The notes: generated by a model not told the origin, from the sequence alone. Shown: positions 8,230-16,409, counted from the stretch's first letter. The stretch: DNA of 47,729 bases from Lentilactobacillus farraginis DSM 18382 = JCM 14108 (GCF_000583655.1 NZ_BAKI01000018.1:1-47729); one strand, 5' to 3'. A program made the numbers and translations.

Positions 8230-9122
8230 TTATTTAGTTGTTACCGCACCGCTGGCATTTTTTTGAACTTTCATGTCATGAATGCTGATGTACCCAAGTT
8301 TTTGAACCAGACTATCTTGAACCTTACTTGAATTCATGTAGTTTAAGAACTTCTTGGTTGCAGCATTTGGTTGACCTTTAGTGTACATGTGCTCGTATGA
8401 CCAAATCTTCCACTTATTATTTTCAACGTTTTGGTCAGTTGGTTTAACATTATTAACGGATGGTGCTTCAATTTTACTGTTAACATAGGAGAAGGCCAGA
8501 TAACTGATCGTTCCCGGAGTAGTTGAAACAATCTTTTGAACCGTTCCGTTCGAATCCTGTTCCTGTGTCTTAATGGCTTTGGCACCTTCAAGAACAGCCC
8601 CTTCAAAGGTTGCTCGGGTACCACTTCCGGAAACCCGGTTGACAACGTTGATTTTCAAATCTTTACCACCAACTTGTTTCCAATTCTTGTACTTTCCAGT
8701 GAAAATACCTTTTAATTGGGCCATTGTTAAGTTCTTAACGCCCACACCTTTATTAACAACCGGTGTCATACCAACAACCGCAACCTTATGATCAACTAAT
8801 TTGTTGGCCTTAATGCCGGACTGTTGTTCAGCAAAAATATCTGAATTACCAATTGTAACAGCACCTTCTTGAACTTGGCTGAGTCCCGTACCGGAACCAC
8901 CACCTTGAACAGAAATGTTAACCTTGCTGTTATCTTTTTGGTAATCACTGGCAGCTTGTTCAACTAAAGGTTGAAGGGCAGTTGAACCAACGGCCGTAAT
9001 TTTAACATTTGAGCTGGAAGATGATTTTTTCGATGAACTGGCACTGTTCGAACCACACCCGGCAAGTAAAACCCCCATAGCAGATAATGCAACGATTGCT
9101 GAAAAAAAGGATCTTTTTTCAT
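8230..9122 (-). CDS. pstS: Phosphate-binding lipoprotein PstS; single-base frameshift at 9114-9119
   Basis: Extracytoplasmic phosphate receptor of the Pst importer. Restoring one A in the A6 run after the start (9119-9114) gives MKKRSFFSAIVALSAMGVLL joined to the lipobox LLAGCGS, followed by a Ser-rich linker. As read, ATG 9122 runs into another frame and the lipobox frame has no upstream start. The mature protein has AVGSTALQPLVEQAA, GGGSGTGLSQV and VNRVSGSGTRATFE, the phosphate-binding loops. AGGAGGAAATCATATC precedes ATG 9122. It is first in the operon, behind the Pho-type promoter at 9182-9235. The missing base is at a homopolymer, so probably a read error. Confidence 0.93.
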
Positions 9123-9181
9123 GATATGATTTCCTCCTAATTGAAACCCGTTTTTATTGGTACTCATTTAAGTACAGCCTT

Positions 9182-9235
9182 AATATATCAACGTCATGTA
9201 AATATCGAGTTTCGTTTATGTAAAAGTATCGTAAA
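9182..9235 (-). promoter_or_regulatory. Pho-type promoter of the pst operon
   Basis: On the minus strand: TTTACG (9235-9230), TTTACA (9224-9219), TTTACATGAC (9202-9193), -10 TATATT (9187-9182). There is no normal -35, consistent with activation by a response regulator. Spacing is identical to the phosphatase promoter at 3784-3837. Confidence 0.78.
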
Positions 9236-9246
9236 TATCACCGATT

Positions 9247-9275
9247 TTGGATAAAAGTATGGCATAACTTAAGAT
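9247..9275 (+). promoter_or_regulatory. Promoter of the response regulator
   Basis: TTGGAT (9247-9252), 17 bases, TAAGAT (9270-9275). It sits 11 bases from the divergent Pho boxes, so a regulator bound there could also affect this promoter. Confidence 0.55.
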
Positions 9276-9309
9276 GTAATCAATTTATTTAAAATTGGAG
9301 GAAGAATAG

Positions 9310-10044
9310 ATGCCATTGGAAATCCTACTCATCAGCCAAGATCTACAGCTGGCCAATCAGCTCGAAAAAATGTTGAACGCTTTTCATATCAAAATGCGAG
9401 TATCTTTTGAACCCCTCGAACATCTCCTGCAGCAAATTTCCGGTGTCGTCTGGGATCTAAGCAGTATTGCCCTCCCAAATAATGCATCGGAAATTCAAAT
9501 CATGAGAAGCCAGGTAGCCGGGCCGATTTTATTATTGGATAAATCCGGTGAACCGGTTGAAACTATTTGCCGTTATTTTTTAAATTACCATCTGGACGAT
9601 TACATTCAAAAATCCTCAATTAGGGAAGTTGCTGCCAGAATTGTCCAAAAAGTCTGGGTTTACCAAAATAAAGACCGACTGCAGATTACCAAGCAGGGGC
9701 AGGAAACCAGTAACCTGACTGCCGGTCGCCTCATAGTCGACCTTGACCGATTTCAAGTAAACAATGGTCATAATCGTCTTAGTCTCAGTCCGATTGAGTA
9801 CAAACTATTATTATTTTTTATTAGTCATGCCAATACAGTTTTGAGTCGGGCTCAAATCGCTTCAGCTGTTTGGGGAAATACCAGCGGTGCCACATTGCGA
9901 ATTATCGATACTCATATTAGTAACTTACGAAAGAAGATTGAAGATCAACCAAAAAATCCTCAAATGCTAAAAACCATTCGGGGATTTGGTTATCTTTTCA
10001 AGGTTGAAAATAAAACAGCCAGTACGAGTCAGTCAAAATCATAA
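9310..10044 (+). CDS. OmpR/PhoB-family response regulator with degenerate receiver domain
   Basis: Transcription factor, 244 aa. Residues ~1-115 are receiver-like; residues ~135-235 are a winged helix (LSLSPIEYKLLLFFI, the recognition-helix region IDTHISNLRKKIE, and the wing TIRGFGYLF). The receiver keeps an Asp at the expected phosphorylation position (VVWDLSS) and the conserved Lys (DDYIQKSS), but the acidic pair after beta-1 is missing: ILLISQDLQ replaces the usual ILLVDDE. It is divergent from pstS and carries no kinase gene beside it. Inference: this is the PhoP/PhoB-like activator that binds the 11-base repeats at both Pho-type promoters, perhaps controlled by something other than ordinary phosphotransfer. 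GGAGGAAGAAT precedes the ATG. Confidence 0.9.
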   Translation: MPLEILLISQDLQLANQLEKMLNAFHIKMRVSFEPLEHLLQQISGVVWDLSSIALPNNASEIQIMRSQVAGPILLLDKSGEPVETICRYFLNYHLDDYIQKSSIREVAARIVQKVWVYQNKDRLQITKQGQETSNLTAGRLIVDLDRFQVNNGHNRLSLSPIEYKLLLFFISHANTVLSRAQIASAVWGNTSGATLRIIDTHISNLRKKIEDQPKNPQMLKTIRGFGYLFKVENKTASTSQSKS

Positions 10045-10049
10045 ATAAA

Positions 10050-10101
10050 CCAAGCCAAGTTTGAAACAAGTTTATGCCAAACTTAGCTTGGCTTATTTTT
10101 T
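10050..10101 (+). terminator. Terminator of the response regulator gene
   Basis: Arms CCAAGCCAAGTTTG / CAAACTTAGCTTGG are followed by CTTATTTTTT, beginning 6 bases after the stop. The rest of the 10.1-10.36 kb gap is AT-rich with no gene; it contains two inverted TTTAC(A/G) half-sites near 10153-10186. Confidence 0.85.
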
Positions 10102-10360
10102 CTGATTAGACCAGCTTTAATTCTATATTTTTGTAAATAGATCCTAATCATTAGACAATACATTTACATAAAAAACGTTTTTTAATCGTAAATTACTGTT
10201 ACCGTCTGAAAGCATCAAGCACTACTTTATAATTATGAAAGCCGCCGTGAAAGCTTTTAAATTAGCTAATCCCCCTAAATCAAGTTGGCTTTTAACCGCC
10301 TTTTTATAATTTAAAAACAACAATTATTTCAATTTTTTCTGAAAATAAGTGTAGCTTTTA

Positions 10361-10400
10361 TTGTTAAAAAGTTGTAAAATGTTTAACAATAAATTATTAT
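10361..10400 (+). promoter_or_regulatory. gapN promoter with overlapping inverted-repeat operator
   Basis: TTGTAA (10372-10377), 17 bases, TATTAT (10395-10400). An 8-bp inverted repeat TTGTTAAA / TTTAACAA (10361-10389) covers the -35 and spacer, so a repressor bound there would block the polymerase. The regulator is unknown. Confidence 0.5.
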
Positions 10401-10447
10401 CATTTTCATATTTTTCATAAAAATAATTTTTGAAAAGGGGTTTGCGT

Positions 10448-11898
10448 ATGGATAGTGTTAAAAATGATGTTGTATCTTATCCGGCTTACCTGGCGGGTCA
10501 ATGGCAAATGAGCAGCTCTCATGAAACCATTGCAATTCAATCGCCATGGCAACACAAAGTATTGGGAAATGTGCAAGCCGTTACTCAGCCAGAAGTTGAT
10601 CAAAGTATTCAAGCCGCTAAAAAAGCCCAACATAAGTGGGCTGCTTTATCTTTAGGCGAACGTGGTCAGTATCTTAACCAATGGGCCCGGGAGTTGGAAA
10701 AGGATAAAGCAGAAATCGCAACAACAATTATGGACGAAGTCGGAAAAAACTACGCGGATGCTGAAAAAGAAGTTACCCGAACAATTGACTTAATTCGATA
10801 TACCGTTCAAGAAGCGTTGCACATGCACGGCGAAAGTGTTCGTGGTGATGGGTTTCCGGGTGGTTCTAAGGAAAAGCTGGGTATCATCGAAAGAGTGCCG
10901 CTTGGTGTGGTCCTTGCCATTTCGCCTTTTAATTATCCGGTTAACTTGTCGGCTTCAAAAATTGCACCGGCATTAATGGCTGGAAACGGCGTTATTTTCA
11001 AACCAGCTACCCAAGGTGCTATTAGCGGTATTAAAATGATTCAGGCATTGGATCGTACCGGCCTACCAAAGGGAATCCTTAGCTTAATCACAGGCCATGG
11101 TTCCCAAATCGGTGATTATCTAACCGAACACCCCGGTATTAACATGATCAGCTTTACAGGCAGCACGCAAACTGGAAAACACCTTTCACAAAAATCCATT
11201 ATGATTCCACTGGTTTTGGAATTGGGCGGTAAGGATCCCGCTATTGTTTGTCAAGATGCCGATCTCGATTTAACTGCCAAAAACATTATTGGTGGTGCTT
11301 TTGCCTACTCCGGTCAACGGTGTACTGCCGTTAAACGGGTACTGGTTGACGACAGAGTCGCTGATCAATTAGTGGCAAAACTTAAACAAGCTATCGAAAC
11401 GCTGTCTGTCGGTTCACCCGCTGACAATAGTACTGTTGTCCCGCTAATTGATGATAAATCGGCCGACTTTGTGCAAGGGCTCATTGACGATGCGCTTGAT
11501 AAGGGTGCTACCTTAGTAACTGGTAATCGCCGCAAGGAGAACTTAATGGCACCAACCTGTTAGACAACGTTACTCAGAATATGGATATCGCGTGGGTTGA
11601 ACCATTCGGGCCAGTTCTGCCAATTATTCGGGTTCATTCTGTTGATGAGGCCGTCAAAATTGCCAATAAGTCCAATTTTGGGCTTCAAGCCAGTGTTTTC
11701 ACGCAAGATATTGATAAGGCCCTTGAAATTGCCGGGGCCGTTGAAGTTGGGACCGTTCAGGTCAATGGTCGACCACAAAGAGGCCCTGATAACTTCCCGT
11801 TTCTAGGAGTAAAAGCCTCGGGAATGGGAACTCAAGGTGTTCATAATAGTATTTTGTCAATGTCTCGGGAAAAATTGACCGTTATAAACCTGAAATAA
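10448..11898 (+). CDS. gapN: NADP-dependent non-phosphorylating glyceraldehyde-3-phosphate dehydrogenase (GapN); frameshift at 11556-11557
   Basis: Aldehyde dehydrogenase superfamily enzyme that oxidises glyceraldehyde-3-phosphate straight to 3-phosphoglycerate with NADP+, bypassing GapA and phosphoglycerate kinase. Diagnostic stretches: ISPFNYPVNLSASKIAPALMAGN, FTGSTQTG, the general-base Glu in LELGGKD, the catalytic Cys in YSGQRCTAVKRVLV, and EPFGPVLPIIRV. These match streptococcal GapN closely. The frame breaks at ...NLMAPT; adding one C to the CC at 11556-11557 continues as LLDNVTQNMDIAWVEPFGP to the stop at 11898 (about 483 aa). GAAAAGGGG lies 7 bases before ATG 10448. As it needs no phosphate, it fits its position beside the pst region. 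The break is probably a read error. Confidence 0.9.
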
Positions 11899-11942
11899 CC
11901 ACAATTGGCACAAATCACCGGGAAACAACCGTTATAAAGATC

Positions 11943-12005
11943 AAAAAGACCTTTGGAATATTCACAGACCACGCCGGCCTGCTAATTCCAAAGGTCTTTA
12001 TTTGT
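11943..12005. terminator. Bidirectional terminator between gapN and the small membrane protein gene
   Basis: A perfect 14-bp stem AAGACCTTTGGAAT / ATTCCAAAGGTCTT is flanked by A5 on one side and TTTATTTG on the other. It overlaps the stop codon of the convergent gene. Confidence 0.85.
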
Positions 12006-12195
12006 TTAGTTCATGCTTTCGTTGTGAACGAATAAACTGATATACCAGAATTCCTAAAACAATTAACAAAAATATTAATGATTTAATACCGACGGCCTTC
12101 GTTCCCAACATAATAAAACCAATCGTAATCAACATCATTTCAGTCATTTTACCGCAAAAAAGCAACACCGTTTTTTTAAATGAACCCTTCATCAT
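11998..12195 (-). CDS. Small two-helix membrane protein of unknown function
   Basis: 65-aa protein with two hydrophobic segments, MLITIGFIMLGTKAV (~20-34) and SLIFLLIVLGILVYQFI (~39-55), and basic ends (MMKGSFKK..., IRSQRKHELNK). AAAGGG precedes the ATG at 12195. I do not recognise a family. Its promoter region carries a cre-like site, hinting at carbon control. The stop codon lies inside the shared terminator with gapN. Confidence 0.6.
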   Translation of the reverse strand: MMKGSFKKTVLLFCGKMTEMMLITIGFIMLGTKAVGIKSLIFLLIVLGILVYQFIRSQRKHELNK

Positions 12196-12282
12196 TACAA
12201 ACCCTTTCCAACATAAAAATTAGCCCTGACGTTATTTGTCCAAACCACTAGAATAACTGCTATAAAGACTGATAGCAAAATA

Positions 12283-12311
12283 TGTAAGCGCTTTATAACA
12301 GTTATATTGTA
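12283..12311 (-). promoter_or_regulatory. Candidate promoter with downstream cre-like site
   Basis: An extended -10 TGATACAAT (TACAAT at 12311-12306 on the minus strand) has TGTAAGCGCTTTAT (12283-12296), close to the CcpA cre consensus except for the last two bases, just downstream. A 13-bp imperfect inverted repeat (AACTGCTATAAAG / CTTTATAACAGTT, about 12255-12303) spans the same place. Confidence 0.35.
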
Positions 12312-12388
12312 TCACTAATCTACGCGATAATAAGTCAGTTTTATGAATTGCTTAATTTTTTTGAAAAAGCTTCCAAATCACTTATGAT

Positions 12389-13183
12389 TCATCTAAATGG
12401 CGCCTTGCCTGTCTGCTTTAAACGCTTTTGCTGGTTTTTAATTTGATTCAGGCAAAACCGGGTAAATCCCGATCCATAAGCCAACTCTAAAGTTTGGCGC
12501 CAATCCGTAGGAATAGCCGAGGCCGCCATAATTGGCTGTACCCACTGATTGGTTGGCAAAAGTTTAAGTAACTGATGCCTGGTAAATTGAGAAAACAACA
12601 AATTTCGACCAAAGTATTGGGCTAACTTTTGATGAAAATCCGGTGATATTACCTTAGCTAATAAATGGCTGGCATTGTTTCGATCCCCCAACATTAAAAA
12701 CGTACGCGAAAAATCAGTCGCCAGATCAAAACGGCGGTGCTTGTGGGCTTCTGCAATTTGCGGCGCCATCTGAATAAACCAGATTAACTGATGACGTTCT
12801 AATTCAGTTAACAATTTTAATGTACTTAAATCAATTTGATTGAGACGAAAAAAGGCCGGCGCCATTTCCGAAATCATTAAATGGCGTTGTAACTGATCCT
12901 TCAGCAACTTAAAGTCCCGCGGATTTTCCCAAATAATTTCAAGTTGTTGGGCATTTTCAAGCCAAAGTGGATGAGTTGCAACTCGAAGTGTCAACCATTC
13001 AGGACCCTGGCTGGTTGTTTTTTGTAACAGCCAATAAGAACTGGCAGTAGACCGCGCGAAATTACGGGCTTTCAAACTAACGTCTGGTGGTAAAGCAGCT
13101 GATACGGTTCTTTCTAAACAGGTTCGATATTTGGGGGTAGTCGTAAAGGTAAAATCAGGAATTGAAGAACGCAATTTGGCCAT
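12389..13183 (-). CDS. Hypothetical cytoplasmic protein, 264 aa
   Basis: I do not recognise this family. The protein has no signal peptide or membrane segment. It is rich in Leu, Gln, His and Arg, with a basic end (NQIKNQQKRLKQTGKAPFR). The middle looks alpha-helical. GGAAGAAGGATAAGT precedes ATG 13183. It stands alone: the aroG-aroB operon upstream on the same strand ends in a terminator at 13261-13290. The open frame of 795 bases with a good ribosome site supports a real gene. Confidence 0.7.
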   Translation of the reverse strand: MAKLRSSIPDFTFTTTPKYRTCLERTVSAALPPDVSLKARNFARSTASSYWLLQKTTSQGPEWLTLRVATHPLWLENAQQLEIIWENPRDFKLLKDQLQRHLMISEMAPAFFRLNQIDLSTLKLLTELERHQLIWFIQMAPQIAEAHKHRRFDLATDFSRTFLMLGDRNNASHLLAKVISPDFHQKLAQYFGRNLLFSQFTRHQLLKLLPTNQWVQPIMAASAIPTDWRQTLELAYGSGFTRFCLNQIKNQQKRLKQTGKAPFR

Positions 13184-13260
13184 ACTTATCCTTCTTCCAA
13201 TTTATGCGCAACGCATTTTAATGACTATTTTAGCATATCAATATCTATCGGCCGGCAATA

Positions 13261-13290
13261 AAAAAGTCAGGCAGGCAGCCTGGCTTTTTT
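13261..13290 (-). terminator. Terminator of the aroG-aroB operon
   Basis: AAAAAGTCAGGC / GCCTGGCTTTTT hairpin with U-tract on both strands, 20 bases after the aroB stop. Confidence 0.85.
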
Positions 13291-13309
13291 AGATTTTTAA
13301 CATATGGGT

Positions 13310-14389
13310 CTACGATTGAAGCGTCTTGATATCTAAGAAATCCCGAATTTCTTCAGAAGGAATTGACTTAATTGCTGGCCCACCAATCTGGTGTAAGTAA
13401 ATTAAGTTCAAATGACCAGCATGGTTCTTTTTATCGTTCTTAATTTTATCAAATACAGCTTCAGAATCCAGCAGCGACGACGTAATTGGCAAGCCAACCG
13501 CTTCTAAGCGATCCGTTAATTTTTGGGTTACGCCTGATTGTGTTAAACCCTTCTCTTCAAAAATCCGGGTTATCGCAACCATGCCGATGCTAACAGCTTC
13601 ACCATGACGAAGTTTACCACCTGCTAGTGCTTCGATGGCATGACCAATCGTATGACCAAAGTTGAGGACTTGTCTAAGGCCGCCTTCCTTCTCATCTCCC
13701 ATAACAACGTCTGCCTTATATTTAATGGAAAGTTGACTTAATTCCTCCGCATTCGCCAAAATATCTGCCGGTGAATTAATTTCCTGAACCAAATCCCAAA
13801 GCTTGCCATCAGTTAAAGCCGCCACTTTTACAATTTCACCATAACCCTCAACCAAATCACGGCGATCCAAAGTATTTAACGTTTCCGGATCAATAATCAC
13901 CAGGTCTGGTTGGTAAAATGAACCAATAATATTTTTTGTTGTATCCAAATCAACAGCTGTTTTACCGCCAACAGAGCTGTCAACTTGGGCTAATAAAGAA
14001 GTCGGCATCTGAATGAGGCTGATTCCTCGCATGTAAGTCGCGGCAAGGAATCCTGCCAAATCACCGGTTACGCCACCCCCCAATGCAATTACACCATCAT
14101 CACGGGTAAAGCCGTCCGCAGCCATATCCCGGGTTAAATCAGCCAGAACACTCAGCGATTTAGATGCTTCACCGGCAGGAAATTGATAATTATGGACAGT
14201 AAAGCCAACGCTTGTCAATGCATCCGCAACCTGATCCTGATATAGCGGTGCCACATTGCTGTCACTTACCAACGCAATTTTTCTCTCAGACCAAACGCTG
14301 GAAACCAATTGGCCCGTGCAGTTTAAAATGCCGGTTTCAATTTCGACATTGTATGAATGATCGGGTAACTTAACTTCAATAATTTTCAT
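13310..14389 (-). CDS. aroB: 3-dehydroquinate synthase
   Basis: Second step of the shikimate pathway: converts DAHP to 3-dehydroquinate using NAD+ and a divalent metal. 359 aa, normal length. Visible motifs: GEASKSLSVLADL, the NAD-binding GGGVTGDLAGFLAATYMRG, the active-site PTSLLAQVDSSVGGKTAVD, and metal-ligand His in NFGHTIGHAIEAL and LRHGEAVSIGM. The start codon overlaps the aroG stop (14386-14389), so translation is coupled. Controlled through the leader upstream of aroG. Confidence 0.97.
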   Translation of the reverse strand: MKIIEVKLPDHSYNVEIETGILNCTGQLVSSVWSERKIALVSDSNVAPLYQDQVADALTSVGFTVHNYQFPAGEASKSLSVLADLTRDMAADGFTRDDGVIALGGGVTGDLAGFLAATYMRGISLIQMPTSLLAQVDSSVGGKTAVDLDTTKNIIGSFYQPDLVIIDPETLNTLDRRDLVEGYGEIVKVAALTDGKLWDLVQEINSPADILANAEELSQLSIKYKADVVMGDEKEGGLRQVLNFGHTIGHAIEALAGGKLRHGEAVSIGMVAITRIFEEKGLTQSGVTQKLTDRLEAVGLPITSSLLDSEAVFDKIKNDKKNHAGHLNLIYLHQIGGPAIKSIPSEEIRDFLDIKTLQS

Positions 14390-15402
14390 AGTTCGACCTC
14401 GCTTTTCTCTTGAACCGGTGTTTGAATTGCTTCTCGAACAGCGGCTGCTTTCTGTGTCATTTCAAGGTATTCATTCGGCTTAAGTGCCTGAGCACCATCC
14501 GAAAATGCATGCGCAGGATCATCATGAATTTCAACAACCAAACCACTGGCACCAACCGCGACGCCGGCAAGGGCTTCCGGAATAACAAATTCAGTATGGC
14601 CGGCAGCGTGACTTGGGTCAACAATTACCGGGTAATGCGTCAATTTTTGAAGAACTGGGACCGCACCAACATCCAATGTGTTGCGAGTGTATTTATTATC
14701 AAAGGTCCGAATTCCCCGTTCTGTAATGATAATATTATGATTCCCGCCGGCAGCAATGTATTCTGCCGCGTTTAAGATATCATCGATAGTAGCTGACATC
14801 CCCCGTTTCAGCATTACTGGAATATTGGTTCTGCCAACTGCTTTGAGTAAAGAAAAGTTTTGCATATTCCGAGCACCAATCTGAAAAATATCGGTGTATT
14901 TCGCAATCATGTCAACATGATCCTGATCCATAACTTCGTTTAATACATCCAAATCGTAAGCATCAGCGGCTGCCCGTAAGTATTTCAAGCCATCTTCACC
15001 CAAACCTTGGAAAGAGTAAGGTGAAGTCCGTGGTTTAAAGGCGCCGCCGCGAAGGACTGTCGCGCCACCTTGCTTGGCAACGGCGGCCATCTTCATGACA
15101 TGTTCAGCCGATTCAACTGAGCAGGGACCGGCCATCATTGTAAAATTCGAACCGCCAATTTTACTATGGGCAGTTTCCACAATGGTATCTTCTGGGTGAA
15201 ACAACCGACTGCTTTGAACGGCTTTGGGTGGATTATCAATAATCTGCTCGGCTGCTGCCCGCTCATCTGAAGTCAAATCAGATACCGTAACGCCTTCCAG
15301 TGCGACCCGGTTTTCATGAACAAAAACATCATTTGTCCCACTAAACCGTTGTTGAAGCTCATTAATCACGTGTTCCTGGCCTGCTTTAATAATAATAATC
15401 AT
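14386..15402 (-). CDS. aroG: 3-deoxy-7-phosphoheptulonate synthase (DAHP synthase, type I-beta)
   Basis: First step of aromatic amino acid synthesis: condenses phosphoenolpyruvate with erythrose-4-phosphate. 338 aa. The N-terminal ~65 residues (MIIIIKAGQEHVINELQQ...) form the ferredoxin-like regulatory domain seen in the Thermotoga/Bacillus type. The barrel follows, with MMAGPCSVES, LRGGAFKPRTSPYSFQGLG, QIGARNMQNF, VMLKRGMSATI, ITERGIRTF and VDPSHAAGH. GAGG precedes ATG 15402. The gene is headed by a long leader encoding an aromatic-rich peptide and a terminator, so expression probably responds to aromatic aminoacyl-tRNA supply. Confidence 0.96.
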   Translation of the reverse strand: MIIIIKAGQEHVINELQQRFSGTNDVFVHENRVALEGVTVSDLTSDERAAAEQIIDNPPKAVQSSRLFHPEDTIVETAHSKIGGSNFTMMAGPCSVESAEHVMKMAAVAKQGGATVLRGGAFKPRTSPYSFQGLGEDGLKYLRAAADAYDLDVLNEVMDQDHVDMIAKYTDIFQIGARNMQNFSLLKAVGRTNIPVMLKRGMSATIDDILNAAEYIAAGGNHNIIITERGIRTFDNKYTRNTLDVGAVPVLQKLTHYPVIVDPSHAAGHTEFVIPEALAGVAVGASGLVVEIHDDPAHAFSDGAQALKPNEYLEMTQKAAAVREAIQTPVQEKSEVEL

Positions 15403-15457
15403 GTTAACATCCTCTTTTCATTTTTTTCAAATTACAGAACTGAAAATTGTATAAAAT

Positions 15458-15494
15458 AAAACTCCCACAGTGTTCAAAACACCACGGGAGTTTT
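15458..15494 (-). terminator. Attenuator terminator in the aroG leader
   Basis: Arms AAAACTCCCGTGGTGTT / AACACTGTGGGAGTTTT pair over about 16 bp, followed on the minus strand by ATTTTATAC. It lies between the leader peptide and aroG, 56 bases before the aroG start, where an attenuator is expected. Confidence 0.8.
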
Positions 15495-15633
15495 TTTGTG
15501 TATTAGTCGGATTCTTTTCGAATCGGTCCCGCAGTATTTTGAAAGTTTACTGTGTGACCGGTTTAATCATGCTGAAAAACTATTGGCCGCACAGGATTGC
15601 TGACAAGTGCCCGCATCCTGTACGATGTGGACA

Positions 15634-15687
15634 CTACCCGAACCAATAGTAATAAAATCGATTGATTTTACGATTGACTTTCTTCAT
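15634..15687 (-). CDS. Aromatic-rich attenuation leader peptide of aroG-aroB (MKKVNRKINRFYYYWFG)
   Basis: A 17-codon gene with a strong ribosome site, AAGGAGA, 8 bases before ATG 15687. The start is about 34 bases from the predicted transcript start. Six of the last seven codons specify Phe, Tyr or Trp: F-Y-Y-Y-W-F. In the RNA, ACUAUUGG, made of the Tyr-Tyr-Trp codons, is perfectly complementary to CCAAUAGU 3' of the stop (15582-15589 in the window). ACAGGAU pairs with AUCCUGU inside that loop. Ribosome stalling at aromatic codons would free the downstream arms and could change terminator formation at 15458-15494. The mechanism is inferred; the peptide, ribosome site and pairings are seen. 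Confidence 0.75.
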   Translation of the reverse strand: MKKVNRKINRFYYYWFG

Positions 15688-15727
15688 GATTAGAATCTCC
15701 TTAAAAAGTTAAATTTTAATTGCTGTA

Positions 15728-15756
15728 AGCATATAATTATTTTTTTGACTTGTCAA
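15728..15756 (-). promoter_or_regulatory. aroG promoter
   Basis: Perfect TTGACA (15756-15751), a 17-base spacer and TATGCT (15733-15728) on the minus strand. The transcript should start near 15721, giving a leader of about 320 bases. Between this and the trp promoter (15757-15979) I see only AT-rich sequence. Confidence 0.75.
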
Positions 15757-15979
15757 CCGCAAAAAGCAAAAAGCCTAAAAACACCTGCTAACATACTTGA
15801 AACGTTCACCTAATAATAGCCGCCAAAAATCACCGTATTACCAACATTTACAGGCTAAAATATAATGCCGTTGTTGATTCGAAATATTTTTAAAAATAAA
15901 ATTCCAGCACCTAAAATTCGGTTTTTTCTGGTAATCGTCACTATCTTAAAAATGAAAATCATATAAGATTTTAAAAACC

Positions 15980-16008
15980 TTGACATTTTATGAAAATTGC
16001 CCTATTCT
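15980..16008 (+). promoter_or_regulatory. trpE T-box promoter
   Basis: Perfect TTGACA (15980-15985), 17 bases, TATTCT (16003-16008). It lies directly upstream of the T-box leader. Confidence 0.75.
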
Positions 16009-16014
16009 TTTATC

Positions 16015-16328
16015 AACTAAATATTCGTCATAAATAAACCATTGATGTGGAGATCAAGATTGTCGTGCCCGTAAAGAGAGTCGTTACTGCTGAGAATGCG
16101 GCCGAACGCAGGCAATTAAATGGACCACAGAGGGTTCTCCTGAAAGTTCAACCAGTACGGAGAAACGTTCAGACATACGTCAGTTGTCGGAGATGTGTTA
16201 GCATCTCGCTAAGCGTGACGACCAAACCAGGTAATCATCCTATTTACCTGACTTGAATCGTCGAATTAAGGTGGCACCGCGGAAAAACCGTCCTTAACAA
16301 GTTAAACCTTGTTAAGGACGGTTTTTTA
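16015..16328 (+). promoter_or_regulatory. Tryptophan T-box riboswitch with terminator
   Basis: The T-box AAGGTGGCACCGCGG lies at 16267-16281, followed by a terminator (16283-16328; 19-bp stem AACCGTCCTTAACAAG... and T6). In Stem I, TGTGG pairs with CCACA; the specifier triplet before it is TGG (16121-16123), the only Trp codon. The T-box base after UGG is C, matching discriminator G73 of tRNA-Trp. Uncharged tRNA-Trp should stabilise the antiterminator and turn on trpE-trpG. Confidence 0.92.
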
Positions 16329-16364
16329 GTTACTTAAACTTTATTATGTAGGAGGCAACAACTC

Positions 16365-16409
16365 ATGTCAGTTCTGAGTAAACGATGGCGGTTTTCAGAT
16401 TTAAGTTAA
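16365..16409 (+). CDS. Possible 14-codon leader peptide between the T-box and trpE
   Basis: ATG TCA ... encodes MSVLSKRWRFSDLS, with GTAGGAGG 10 bases upstream. It lies after the T-box terminator and ends 29 bases before the trpE start. It has one Trp codon (codon 8). It could couple translation into trpE or add a second layer of control, or be fortuitous; the ribosome site is the main support. Confidence 0.4.
   Translation: MSVLSKRWRFSDLS

Noticed and set aside
10153..10186. Pho box upstream of gapN
   Set aside because: Only two TTTAC(A/G) half-sites, in inverted rather than direct orientation and off the 11-base register of the two clear Pho promoters. Kept as a hint only.
10220..10310. 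Possible small RNA between the response regulator and gapN
   Set aside because: A TATAAT is present but there is no convincing -35 and the GGC/GCC hairpin before the T-run is only 3-4 bp.
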